The translations under genes and the position numbers were made by a program. The notes beneath the pieces are model-generated. The model did not search any database and was not told the DNA's origin. It saw nothing but the letters and a program-made list of their open reading frames with translations. From contig NC_030993.1 in NCBI RefSeq assembly GCF_000149955.1, forward strand, positions 1,769,048 through 1,833,047: DNA of 64,000 bases, read 5' to 3'. Numbering within the stretch: the stretch's first letter is position 1; every line of letters begins with the position of its first letter. Source of the DNA: Fusarium oxysporum f. sp. lycopersici 4287 (taxonomy: Eukaryota > Ascomycota > Sordariomycetes > Hypocreales > Nectriaceae). Shown piece after piece: positions 35,295 through 45,353 of the stretch.

Positions 35295-37661
35295 ATGTCC
35301 TCCGGAAAGGGCGTATCCGAATTCCCAAGCTTGGAAGCCAAGCTGCAAAAACCGACCAAGCAGTCCGCTTTCGAGAAACAAAAGGCAGAAGCTGAAGCCA
35401 AGCGACTACGAGAAGAGGCAGAAACCGCCGCGGTATATAATGAATTCGTCAAAAGTTTCGACCGCGATGATGACTTCGATGGACACAACGCACCCAGCTC
35501 TTCAGCACCTCCACGCCCGCGACATGGATTTGGAGGCCCGCCACCACCCTCGGGACCGGGAAGACGACATTTTGGGACATCGGGACTGAAGAGCGGACCA
35601 GGAAGCTTGGGACCTCCGCCATCCTCGTTCGCGAAAAAGCGATCTTTCCAGGACTTTGCGCGGCCATCGCGGGATAAGGGAGTCCTGGGCTATGATGAGG
35701 GAGCCAGTGGAGGAGGGCCGATCCCAGCAGCGAGAGCTTTCAATACAAGCGATGATGAAGATATGGACGGTGTGACGGATAGGGCAGAAGAGAAGGCTAT
35801 AGCGAAACCTACACTGCGACTGTCGAACATTCCTCCAGGAACTTCCCCAGCCACGATCAAGGCCCTGATCCCAGACAATCTGACAGTCGAGAATGTCCAA
35901 ATCACACCTTCGAGCAGCTCTGGGAACTCGGAAAGAAAGCATGCCGTTTCGATTGTCACGTTGTCCCAGGAAACACCTGCGAACGAGATCGATGCGGCCG
36001 TCAATGCGCTACAGAACCGATATCTAGGTTATGGATATTACTTATCTCTCCATCGCCATCTTTCATCAGCCGTTGCGAGTTCGGCTGCATTGCCAAATAT
36101 AGGCTCTTCAGCGACATCACATCCCTTTGGTGCGAAGCCTGTTGAGCAACCATCAGGACCACAAAACCCGCACACGCAGCATGGATTCAATAGCAGATTT
36201 GCGCCCCCAACCTCTTATGGACCTCCTGGCGCAGGCATTAATCGGTCGGCCCTGTTACATGTGCCGGTCAAACCGCCCACTGATGTAAAAATTATCCAAC
36301 TAATTAGCAAGGTTATCGAGGGAGTTCTTGCCCATGGCCCAGAATTCGAGGCGCTGCTAATGTCACGACCTGAGGTGCAAAGGGAAGAAAAATGGGCATG
36401 GATATGGGATGCAAGAAGTCAAGGCGGTATATGGTACCGATGGAGACTTTGGGAGGTCATTACAGGTTCACAGCAATCACGACAACAGGGGAAATACGTC
36501 CCCCTTTTTGATGGTTCGCATGCATGGAAGGCCCCAGAGAAGAACCTCAAGTTTGAGTACACGACCAAGCTGGATGAATTCGTGTCGGACTCAGAGTACA
36601 ACTCATCGGACGACGAGGATTTTGAGGATGACAATAAGAGGGAAAACCCAGATGCGGAGTCCGAAAAGGCGTTCCTCAACCCGCTGGAGAAAGCCAAGCT
36701 AACACATCTCCTTGCACGATTACCGACGTCGATGTCGAGGTTAAGAAAGGGCGATGTTGCGAGAGTGACGAGTTTCGCAATTACCCATGCTAGTCGAGGG
36801 GTTGACGAGGTCGTGGCGATGATCACCTTCAATGTTGAGAAGCCATTTGCTCTTACTAGCGCAAACCCTGACAAGAAGTCCGAGAGTAAAGAATTACAAA
36901 CAAGCGCCCCCGAAGAGGCGCCAAGCAACGAGGGCCCCGATATCAGTGGTGCTAGTCTGGTGGGATTGTATGTCGTCAGTGATATACTGTCGTCTTCATC
37001 GACAAGCGGCGTGCGGCACGCCTGGCGTTTTCGGCAGCTATTTGAGACATCACTGAAAGACCGGAAGACGTTCGAGACACTGGGCCTCATGGCGGAGCGA
37101 CTCAAGTGGGGACGTTTACGTGCAGAGAAGTGGAAGCGTAGCATTCACCTTGTTCTGAATCTCTGGGAGGGATGGTGCGTCTTCCCTGTTGAGAGCCAGG
37201 AACTATTTGTTCGAAGTTTTGAGAACCCGCCGTCGCTGGTTGCCATTGAGAAGGAGGATAGCGAAGAGAAGAAGGGCAAATGGAAGACGGTGGAGGATGG
37301 ACAATTACGTGCACTACCGGTTTCGACCGTCGACGAGGAGGAGGAGGATGACGTTCAGGGCGAGGCGATCGATGAGGATGATGTTATTGGAGAGCCGATC
37401 GAAGAGGACGATATCGAGGGAGAACCCATCGACAAGGATGACATCGAGGGAGAGCCTATCGACGAAGACGATGTGGTTGGAGAACCAATGGATGAAGATG
37501 AGGCTGTGGGGGATGAGTTGCCCCCAGCGCCTACAGATCAACCTACAGTCGGCACCGAGAACAAGACCAAAGAAGAACCGTCTCAAGCCGGACAGCCTCG
37601 AAGACGGATGCGAGCAGTGGATATGTTTGCTGATTCAGACGACTCGGACAAGGGCGCATAG
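35295..37661 (+). CDS. U2 snRNP-associated SURP/CID domain protein (SR140/U2SURP-like)
   Basis: Single exon, 788 residues from MSSGKGVSEF. An in-frame ATG at 35244 would add 17 residues. U2SURP/SR140 proteins associate with the U2 snRNP in splicing. Domains: a basic, charged N-terminus (KLQKPTKQSAFEKQKAEAEA); a poorly conserved RRM-like region near residues 170-260 (PTLRLSNIPPGTSPATIKAL, with no clear RNP1); a SURP module near 332-375 (IIQLISKVIEGVLAHGPEFE); and a CID-like helical domain near 460-620 (EKAKLTHLLARLPTSMSRLR through FETLGLMAERLKWGRLRAEK). The C-terminus holds five or six tandem copies of an acidic decapeptide and ends RRRMRAVDMFADSDDSDKGA. The missing canonical RNP1 is the main departure from the animal protein. 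The domain order supports the call. Confidence 0.88.
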   Translation: MSSGKGVSEFPSLEAKLQKPTKQSAFEKQKAEAEAKRLREEAETAAVYNEFVKSFDRDDDFDGHNAPSSSAPPRPRHGFGGPPPPSGPGRRHFGTSGLKSGPGSLGPPPSSFAKKRSFQDFARPSRDKGVLGYDEGASGGGPIPAARAFNTSDDEDMDGVTDRAEEKAIAKPTLRLSNIPPGTSPATIKALIPDNLTVENVQITPSSSSGNSERKHAVSIVTLSQETPANEIDAAVNALQNRYLGYGYYLSLHRHLSSAVASSAALPNIGSSATSHPFGAKPVEQPSGPQNPHTQHGFNSRFAPPTSYGPPGAGINRSALLHVPVKPPTDVKIIQLISKVIEGVLAHGPEFEALLMSRPEVQREEKWAWIWDARSQGGIWYRWRLWEVITGSQQSRQQGKYVPLFDGSHAWKAPEKNLKFEYTTKLDEFVSDSEYNSSDDEDFEDDNKRENPDAESEKAFLNPLEKAKLTHLLARLPTSMSRLRKGDVARVTSFAITHASRGVDEVVAMITFNVEKPFALTSANPDKKSESKELQTSAPEEAPSNEGPDISGASLVGLYVVSDILSSSSTSGVRHAWRFRQLFETSLKDRKTFETLGLMAERLKWGRLRAEKWKRSIHLVLNLWEGWCVFPVESQELFVRSFENPPSLVAIEKEDSEEKKGKWKTVEDGQLRALPVSTVDEEEEDDVQGEAIDEDDVIGEPIEEDDIEGEPIDKDDIEGEPIDEDDVVGEPMDEDEAVGDELPPAPTDQPTVGTENKTKEEPSQAGQPRRRMRAVDMFADSDDSDKGA
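37335..37511 (+). repeat. 30 bp in-frame tandem repeat encoding an acidic decapeptide
   Basis: Degenerate 30 bp units encode (I/V)xGEPIDEDD-type decapeptides, about five to six copies, near residues 680-739 of the U2SURP-like protein. Examples are VIGEPIEEDD, IEGEPIDKDD, IEGEPIDEDD and VVGEPMDEDE. Confidence 0.8.
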
Positions 37662-39363
37662 AGATAGGCCAAGTTCAATGATACCAATTTGTAATGGATT
37701 AGACGTACCGTTCCGTCTGCAAGATGGCGCCATCTAACGGCGTGGGACCAAGGCGGACCAAAGAGTAGGATGTGATCTCTAGCTTGTGTGCGACCGCTGG
37801 ACATTTGAAGATCAGTTGAGTTGGATCCAATATCAAGGCCGGAACGCCAAGAATGTGCAGAGCATGACATGAGACCAGACACTAGACGAGGATCCCACGG
37901 GAGATGAGCCTAGAACAGAGGCACAATGTAACGTAGATGTGGAAAGCACATGTTGATAATTGCAACATTGTCGTTGGCAGATGAGTTTGTGATGAGCTAT
38001 GCGTCTATGCTATTAGGATGGACTGTGCCTCTAACTCTTGTCAACTTTGTCGAGGCCCGAACCATGTTACGTCACAAATATTGATATGGCGGAAAGTAAT
38101 TCATACGTATGAGGTAAAAACAGTCGACAGGAGAAAGCTGAGCGCTTGAGCTTTATGGTGGTGTTGGTGTTGAAGGTGGCCGGGGCCTTTGAGCCAATGG
38201 AAACTTGCTCACTCGGCCGGGTTGGCTGATGGATACGGACACAAGATAGTGGAGAGGGAAGAGAAAAGTGACATGAGTGATTGAAATGCGGTAAAGTCGA
38301 TTTTTTTCTTCTTCACTATTATTGGGAGGGAACAGACCAAGCTTGTATTTATATTTAAACATGTTTCATTTTGATTAGAGTCGTTGAATTGTCAAATATG
38401 CTCTTTCGGACGTTGCACGGAAGAGAACCGCCGGGTCTCCGGCTATACAGTGCTCCGTATCGGCGGCGGCTGAATTAGAGGAACGGGCCTGAGCCGGGGG
38501 GAACATGTTGGGCTTGGCTTGTAGGTAATATTAAATCAACAACGTCATGGAGAACTTCAAATCCTGGTGATACACTCTATTACATTCGTTTTCATATTAA
38601 CATGTCCTCGGAATAATTTTTATCTTATCACGGAACCATCTTCAACATGGCATGACTTTCAACGTCTACTATTCCGAGCCGATCTTAGCTGAGCTGGCAC
38701 CGAACACCAAAATTGATGCGCGCCAGAGCCGAGAGCCAAGTCTGTCGTTAGCGTCACAGTGATCTTGCCAACCAAGTGCCTTGCTGGGATTAGACACCCT
38801 TTGGGCTCTTTAGGGCGTTTCTTGCACGCTGCAGCCCCCGCATGGTGGGGGGCGCGACGAACATTTGCAGGCAGGTCGTCCGCCGGCTGCTGACAAGGGA
38901 AGGGGAAAGGTTGGGTCCCTGAATAATGAACCATCTCTCGTCTTGGGTCTAGATCAAGATCCTCCGTTTTGCTTTGTTACATCTTCTTCTTACACGACAA
39001 CAACGACGACGATACATGCCATTTCACACCAATCTCGCATTCTATAGCAGTCACTTACATCGGCCACAAGCTACCATTTTCATTGAGTCCTAGTACGACA
39101 CTTTCATATAGCACAGCCGCCGTGAACTTTGGAAACCCGCCTTCTGTATCCCGTCGTTTGCGACGCAAATTCCGAGTCCTCGAGTGTCGCCGAGTAATCC
39201 ACGCCGCTTCTTCCACACACTCTCCCTCTCATGTCGACTCTTGCGAGACTTGCGCATTTGTAGGCAATTGTTACGGCTGTGAGCCGGCCACCATCTCTAC
39301 CACTATCCGTCTTGCTCCACCTCTGTCATCCGTCGTACATACGTTTCCGACGACAGTCTCACC
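37662..39363. other. intergenic, upstream of the copper-fist gene
   Basis: 1.7 kb with no supported gene. It should hold the U2SURP-like gene's 3' end and the copper-fist promoter. A cluster of CGG/CCG triplets lies at 38428-38475 (CCGCCGGGTCTCCGG, CGGCGGCGG), resembling sites for Zn2Cys6 regulators, but no defined spacing is evident. Confidence 0.5.
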
Positions 39364-40970
39364 ATGCCTCTCATCAATGGAATAAAAATGGCCTGGTACG
39401 ATTAATCTTGGCGCAGTCAACTGCCGTCGGTCTGTTGGTTAGACCTTGCTAACTCTGGACTTGTAGCGAGCCTTGTATTCGTGGCCATCGCTCTACTAAA
39501 TGTACACACGCAAGCGAGCGACTAATGGTACCTGTGAGGAAGCCGGGTAGACCTCTTAGTACATGTCCTCATCCGGCTTCTCGCCCATGTTCTTGCGGCA
39601 GAGTCACGGCCGCGATACCAAAGAAACAAGCATGCCATTGTGGTCCCAGCAAAGACACCGAATCACCAAAGCCTGAGAACGGTGATAGCACAAGCAGCTC
39701 CACACCCCAGAGCCCTGCTAGCAAAACACCAGGTTCTGGATATCGAGTACAGAAAACGAGTTCGAAAGGCGGAAGTTCTAGCAGAAGAGAATCTGTTGAC
39801 CCATCGGCCTTCCAGCGAATGGATCCCAAAATGCTCAATATTTTGCCCTCGTTCGAGGACATATCCCAGAAGCCGGTCGCGCCTCTTCCTGACATGTCTC
39901 CTTATGGAAGTATGGGTATGACACCAGCAGACAGCCCTTTTGGACCCGTCATGTATCCAGCGTTCCAACCACATATACCACCCCCTATGATGAGTCCAGG
40001 CACATCAAAAGAGACCATGGCCGGCCAGTCTGGTTCAATAACGAGCACGCAAGTTCTAGAACAACCAATCCAGTCTACACCAAAAGCCGGCTCTTGCTGC
40101 GGAGGAGGAAATTCCAATAATATTGCTTCCGTTCCAATTACAATGCCTTCAGTACCAGGCCCACCGAAAGCCAAGGCCAAGAGTTGTTGCTCTTCCAGTA
40201 ATGACTCCCCCAAACTCGACCAGAAGAACGATAATGTGCCGGCCAACGATATACCGACGCCCAACAGCATGATGATGTCGCCTTTTCCGACACCCATCAT
40301 GATGCCTAACGGCATGTACGCCTACTACCCTCAGCCCACTGTATTCACATACCCACCTCAGTATGGTTCATACTTGCAGCCTCTTCAGCCGGAGCAATGG
40401 AGACAAGTAATGGCCGCGATGACTTTTGCTGGTCAAGGGGGCATGCCTTCACCCTTCGGAATGCATGGTGCAACACCGTTCCCGGCCCCGACTGCCCCTC
40501 AAACTCCCCATTCAGCGACGGGCACTTCTCATCAGTGTAGCTGTGGTGCCTCGTGTGAGTGTGTAGGCTGCGCAGCCCATCCGTACAATGAAGCGACGCA
40601 GAACTATGTTCGATCGGCCTGGCAGAGCATGATGGATACCGGTTACACCCATGTGAACGGACACGGAAATGGTGAAACGCCTACAACAAATGGCCACAGC
40701 GTTACCACAAACACGGCTTCTGTACCCCCTATCGGCTCTACCGACGGGACTGTATCGCCAGTCGCCCCACAAACTCCTTCTGAAGCGGCGTCAGGCATTA
40801 GTGAAGAGCAAGCACTGTCGGCGAATGATTTCTTTTTTGTCAGTTACCCATTCGGAGACTCTTGTGCTGGTGAGGAGGCAAGCTGTCCGTGCGGAGATGA
40901 TTGTCAGTGTTTAGGCTGTGTAATTCATGGCAACTCTGAGTCAGCGGTGGAAGCAGAAGGCCAGGCCTAG
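39364..40970 (+). CDS. copper-fist transcription factor (GRISEA/Mac1/Cuf1-like)
   Basis: A 32 nt first exon and a long second exon, joined over a 71 bp intron (39396-39466, GTACGA, GCTAAC, TTGTAG), encode 511 residues. The N-terminus is a copper fist: MPLINGIKMACEPCIRGHRS with Cys11, Cys14, Cys23 and His25 as zinc ligands (C-x2-C-x8-C-x-H), then PGRPLSTCPHPASRPCSCG with the minor-groove GRP. Without the small first exon two zinc ligands would lie in a leaderless frame, so the intron is well supported. Two C-terminal clusters share one spacing, C-x-C-x3-C-x-C-x2-C-x2-H: CSCGASCECVGCAAH near 367 and CPCGDDCQCLGCVIH near 485. Such clusters sense copper in Mac1, GRISEA and Cuf1, which activate copper uptake under starvation. 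Two SCC motifs (SCCGGG, SCCSSS) lie in the disordered middle. Which copper regulon it controls is inferred only from the family. Confidence 0.93.
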
Positions 40971-41460
40971 AAAACACCTCTGAGAGTATGAGAGCTTCTT
41001 CGATCAACCTTTCAAACTCGCCCATTGGAGATCCTGCGGATGCAAAGAAATCATCACGTAAGGGGGGAAGACGAGGGCTGCGATTTGCTAGTTTGCGATT
41101 ATACCCATTGGAGTTTTGGAATGACGAAGAAGGCCACTGAAAGATTGAGAAGAATAGAGACGCTTTGGCACATTATGCATAGAAATACGATTTACTCCCC
41201 TTCACGCTATGATACATGATTCTGAGTTCACATTAGTCTCATCATTCACTGCAAAGGCATTGTGTTTGCTGTAAACTACTAACCTAAAAGTGACATTGAA
41301 GAAAAGCGGAGCGCACTGTGCTCATCCCTTGACCTCAAAATCTCATCTTAAAACACTTTGAACCAGATTCATCTCATCGATGTTCTAATTTTATCACCAC
41401 AACTTTTAATCGCTTAGTTATTGGAATTGCAATACTCAGACATAGTCTCAAGGCTTCGAG
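40971..41460. other. short intergenic region
   Basis: 490 bp between the copper-fist stop and the RS-rich gene start, transcribed in the same direction. No distinct feature seen. Confidence 0.6.
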
Positions 41461-42567
41461 ATGGACCGCAGTAACCGGGTTAGAGAAAGGTCACCGCACC
41501 GTGACTACAATTATAGGAGAAGCCAGGACCGCGACACTTCATATAAAAACACGCGCTCACGGTCACGGTCACGATCACGATCACCTGATAACAAACGATC
41601 TAAGACATCATCTTATCGACACGAGAGACATCACTCTGAGCCAAGCGGCCGTCGCTCGTCTCCCAAACATCATCATCGCCATCATTCATCACATAAATCC
41701 CGGGATCATGCAAGTCGCAAGCCTGAGGCTGTGGTTAACCTACCATTCAAGGCGCGACCCTTGTCAAAAGCCGATCTGTCTTCTTTCAAGCCACTGTTTG
41801 GTGAATATCTAAGCCTTCAGAAGCAGAAGGACATCACCGAGATGGACGATCATGAAGTCAGAGGGCGATGGAAGAGCTTCATTGGGAAGTGGAACCGAAA
41901 GGAGTTGGCAGAAGGATGGTACGACCCTGAGACCTTTGCACGAATTACATCGAATCATCCAGTTGCGCCTCAAGCAAGGCGTGCTTCTGTGCATCGGGAC
42001 GAAGTGCAAGAACCTATGAACGACAGAGAAGATCGTGAGAGCGAGGACGATGAAGATGACTATGGCCCAACACTTCCAGGTTCTGATCACACACGGCGGT
42101 CTGGACCAGGCATTCCCACACTTCAGGATCTATCTTTACGAGCTGAGCTTGCTGAAGAAGACAAGCAAGCATCTATCGCGGACCTACGTGAAGCGCGCAA
42201 AGCTGATCGAGCTCTGCAGAAGGAGCGTCTTGAAGACTTGGTCCCTCGTGCTGAGGCCGGGACTCGCGAGCGCATGTTGGAAAAGCGAGCAGCAGTGGCG
42301 GACAAGATGCGCTCGTTCCGCGACAAGAGCCCCGATGCCATGGAAGTCAAAGACGAGAGAGAGCTCATGGGCGGTGGAGACTCATTGGATGAGTATAAGA
42401 AAGCCAAGGAAAGAGAGCAACGGCGCAAGACAGAGAGGGAAATTCGCAGAGAGGAGATCGAAAGGGCCAAAAGGGAAGAGGTGGAAGAGAAGAAGAGAGC
42501 ATGGAGGGAAAGGGAAGAGGGGACTGTGAGCATGTTGAGGGAATTGGCACGGCAGCGATTCGGATAG
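41461..42567 (+). CDS. RS-rich nuclear protein, fungal RNA helicase HEL117-like family (not itself a helicase)
   Basis: Single exon, 368 residues. The first 90 residues are Arg/Ser/His-rich with an uninterrupted SR run (TRSRSRSRSRSPDNKR), typical of proteins in nuclear speckles and splicing complexes. Residues 95-160 form a conserved block (ARPLSKADLSSFKPLFGEYL, RWKSFIGKWNRKELAEGWYD). YGPTLPG follows, then a long charged helix to the end (RAEAGTRERMLEKRAAVADK; REIRREEIERAKREEVEEKK). No helicase motif is visible; the HEL117 name, which I recall for related fungal proteins, should not be taken as activity. A role in RNA processing is inferred from composition. Confidence 0.75.
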   Translation: MDRSNRVRERSPHRDYNYRRSQDRDTSYKNTRSRSRSRSRSPDNKRSKTSSYRHERHHSEPSGRRSSPKHHHRHHSSHKSRDHASRKPEAVVNLPFKARPLSKADLSSFKPLFGEYLSLQKQKDITEMDDHEVRGRWKSFIGKWNRKELAEGWYDPETFARITSNHPVAPQARRASVHRDEVQEPMNDREDRESEDDEDDYGPTLPGSDHTRRSGPGIPTLQDLSLRAELAEEDKQASIADLREARKADRALQKERLEDLVPRAEAGTRERMLEKRAAVADKMRSFRDKSPDAMEVKDERELMGGGDSLDEYKKAKEREQRRKTEREIRREEIERAKREEVEEKKRAWREREEGTVSMLRELARQRFG

Positions 42568-43002
42568 AGGAGATACTCACCTATATTCCCCTTCCTTCCA
42601 TGGAAGTCTTGGGGCCATGACTGCGGAAGAACAACTTGTCTATTCTTATTCGGTGGATTTATATGGTAGGTTTATTGAGGGATGGTATTGACAGATGGAT
42701 ATTTTGGCGCACTGTGGGAGCGCACCAATTGGAAGTTTGGCCCACTCGAATCAAAACTCTTCTTCACGACTTTCAACAACCAGAAGAAGCAAAACTTGGG
42801 CTCTGAGACTCAGATCTCAGTACAAACTTGTCACCGAAACCAGACGCGAGAAAACGAGCTTAAAGAATAGCTCTTCCCTAGGACACGAAGTATTTAAACT
42901 GCACCCATATAATCACACAAAAGTCAATCGACAGAATCTTACACCCACACATATTTCAGACTTACTATTGCTCGCCCAGGATCGCATTCTTCACTCGACA
43001 CA
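42568..43002. other. intergenic with probable EFM7 promoter
   Basis: 435 bp. A TATTTAAAC sequence about 110 bp before the next start codon and an ATATAATC nearby are the only promoter-like words noted. Confidence 0.5.
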
Positions 43003-43800
43003 ATGTCTGGCGAGGTAGACTATGGATTTGGCGACCTCATGGATGACCCAGAGGATTACTGTCCACCTACGCCCCCTCCTACATCTCAGGTCTTTACCAT
43101 GCAAGGCGGCAAGCCCATAACACTTCACCTTGTTGGCGCCAGCCCTACCGAAGCCCACCATCTCTGGAACGGTGCCAAGATGATCTCCGACTTCTTCGAG
43201 GAGGATCCTTCTCGAGTACGTGAGAAGACGGTTCTGGAGCTTGGTGCCGCGGCTGGTCTGCCCAGTCTTGTCGCTGCTATTCTTGGTGCGCGCAAGGTCG
43301 TGGTGACAGATTACCCAGACCCAGATATCGTCAGAATCATGCAGAAGAACATCGATGAATGTGACGAAACGGTTGAGCCTCGTGGCCGAATCGCCAACAC
43401 TGTCGACGCTGTGGGCTTCGTCTGGGGCGCTGACCCTATCCCACTGCTCACTCGCCTGAACCCAACTGATGACTCTCACGAGGAGCGCTTCGACGTTCTC
43501 ATCCTGGCAGATCTTCTTTTCCGACACAGCGAGCACGGAAACATGGTCAAGTCCATCAAGGAGACCCTCAAGGTTTCCCGTGAGAGCGTGGCCTATGTCT
43601 TCTTCACATCATACCGACCGTGGAAGAAGGAGCTTGATGAGGGATTCTTTGACATTGCGCGCGATCAGGGCTTTGAGGTGGAACAGATTGCTGAGCGAAG
43701 ACTCGACAAGCCACTGTTTGAGAACGACCCCGGTGACTTGGATGTGCAGAAGACTGTCAAGGGATATGCTGTGAGGTGGTCTGCCGAGAAGTGCAGTTGA
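43003..43800 (+). CDS. EFM7: protein N-terminal and lysine methyltransferase, EFM7-like (formerly Nnt1)
   Basis: Single exon, 265 residues, the usual size for this group. The seven-beta-strand SAM methyltransferase motif I is VLELGAAAGLPSLVAAILGA (about residues 75-94), followed by the acidic residue of motif II in VVVTDYPDPDI. FDVLILADLLFRHSEH matches the (D/N)-(V/L)-L-(A/S)-D-x-(L/V)-(F/Y) region of the METTL21/EFM family. The N-terminal block GLPSLVAA and ASPTEAHHLWNGAKMISDFF is typical of yeast Efm7, which methylates the N-terminus and adjacent lysine of translation elongation factor eEF1A. Older annotations call it nicotinamide N-methyltransferase. The eEF1A substrate is inferred by homology. 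Confidence 0.88.
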   Translation: MSGEVDYGFGDLMDDPEDYCPPTPPPTSQVFTMQGGKPITLHLVGASPTEAHHLWNGAKMISDFFEEDPSRVREKTVLELGAAAGLPSLVAAILGARKVVVTDYPDPDIVRIMQKNIDECDETVEPRGRIANTVDAVGFVWGADPIPLLTRLNPTDDSHEERFDVLILADLLFRHSEHGNMVKSIKETLKVSRESVAYVFFTSYRPWKKELDEGFFDIARDQGFEVEQIAERRLDKPLFENDPGDLDVQKTVKGYAVRWSAEKCS

Positions 43801-44426
43801 TCATTACGAAGGCAACGGATAGATAGGTAAAAGACGAAACTGGTTGGCAATCGGTTAATGAATGACGATTATGACAACCACGGTTGATACTGTGGATTCT
43901 CTTACATATGCACTTGCACTTGCACTTGCACTTGCACTGGCACTGGCACATGCGTAAACGTAATGAATGTCTGACTACAGAGACTCTTACTACTCACGAT
44001 GCTGTACTCCAATTGCTACGTTACTTGACCTTATGAGGCTCCATTGTAGTAGATGCAACGAGCCGTCCGTTGGTGAGTACGTTCCCCACATCGATTCTTA
44101 AAAGGGCTCATAATAGCACAAGAAGAAGCACTTTTGGGCCTGCAAAAGGAACTGAAACTCTTTCTGTAAATATCCGCGCCAAGTCTCGCTTCGTTTCGAC
44201 CTCTTCAACCATCCTTGCCTGTGTTACAGAGCCTTTTGGCCGATGATCTGTCAGCTGCTTGTATCTCCAAGTACTATTTTATAGCTCGAGAGGGGTACCG
44301 ACCGTAACGGAATTTTTGTCTTATTTTACCGTCGGTCCACAAGCCGCAGAGTACCAGACGTTTCCGCGCCGCGCCGCAAGCCGCAATTCGTTCAACGGAC
44401 CAAAACCCGCATTTTCATATCACATC
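43801..44426. other. intergenic, EFM7-like gene to PhyH gene
   Basis: 626 bp with a six-base tandem repeat near its left end and otherwise no feature. The frame upstream of 44427 in the PhyH reading frame also opens at 44259 but is low in coding character. Confidence 0.5.
43910..43949 (+). repeat. hexanucleotide microsatellite (CACTTG)4(CACTGG)2
   Basis: Four to five CACTTG units run into two CACTGG units, about 110 bp after the EFM7-like stop codon, probably in its 3' UTR. Confidence 0.8.
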
Positions 44427-45353
44427 ATGTCCACCTCGCAGTATCTCCAAGATCTCAACAGGGATGGGTTTGTGGTCATAAAGTCAATCGTGAGCAAGGA
44501 TAAGCTCGATGCTCTCCGCGAGGTCAGCTCAAAGGCCACTCAGCTGGCTCGCGAAGGGCAATGGCCTTACGGTATAACCCCTAACTATTACTCTAAATAA
44601 ATATTCTCCTAATAGTATGCAGTACGAACTGTAGGAAAACAGTTCCCACCATGGGATGCCAGTCAGGCACGTGAGCATGGAATATGGGGTGTCCAACATC
44701 TCATGAACCCTGATCTCCCTGGTCATGAGCTATTCACAGAGCTGTACTTCTCTGAAGCCATTCTCGGCATTGTTAAGCAGCTGCTGCAATGCCAAGACGA
44801 GCATCTCGTGATGGAGCTGTTCAACATGCTTGTCAGGCCAGAAAGGGATTTTGAGTTGAGGTGGCATCGTGATGATATCCCCGCTGAGGCTAGTGAGGAC
44901 GAGGAGATGGAGCGTCTTGGCAAGCATGCCTACCATGCTCAGTATAACTTCGCTCTATGGGATGATGATTCTCTCATCGTCGTGCCTGGCTCGCACAAGC
45001 GCGCTAGGACCTCAACTGAGCGAAACGCAGATCCCTTTGCCAAGTTCCTGCCAGACCAGCTCATCGTCAAGCTGCAGCCCGGCGATATTGTCTTTTATAA
45101 TAATAATATTCTGCACCGCGGGGCTTACAGTAGCAGCAAGGAGCGAATGACACTACACGGCTCTGTTGGCCATGTGCAGGGCAGCACTCTCCGAGCGAGG
45201 AACGTTCTACAGCATGGAATTGGTAACTGGGTTGATAAATGTGCTTTCGAGTCGCTCACGGAGGAAGATAGGCGCAGGGCCGACGGTATGAGACAGCGTC
45301 TAATCCAGCTTGGCAGTGAGAGCGGTCAAGTTGGTTACTCACTCCAAGGCTGA
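44427..45353 (+). CDS. phytanoyl-CoA dioxygenase (PhyH) family protein
   Basis: Two exons, split by a 51 bp intron (44572-44622, GTATAA to TGCAG), encode 291 residues. An AATAG eight bases before the chosen acceptor would shift the frame into a stop, so the TGCAG site is used. The family uses Fe(II) and 2-oxoglutarate to hydroxylate organic substrates. The first iron-binding motif H-x-D is visible in RWHRDDIP, and the distal histidine is likely in NNNILHRGAYS. NFALWDDDSLIVVPGSHKRA is the conserved double-stranded beta-helix strand before it. The opening LNRDGFVVIKSIVSKDKLDA is typical of PhyH proteins. I see no N-terminal PTS2 or C-terminal PTS1, so a role in peroxisomal phytanic-acid oxidation is not supported. 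Substrate unknown. Confidence 0.88.

Noticed and set aside
38428..38475. CGG/CCG triplet cluster as a Zn2Cys6 binding site
   Set aside because: No consistent inverted or direct spacing; G/C-rich composition alone explains it.
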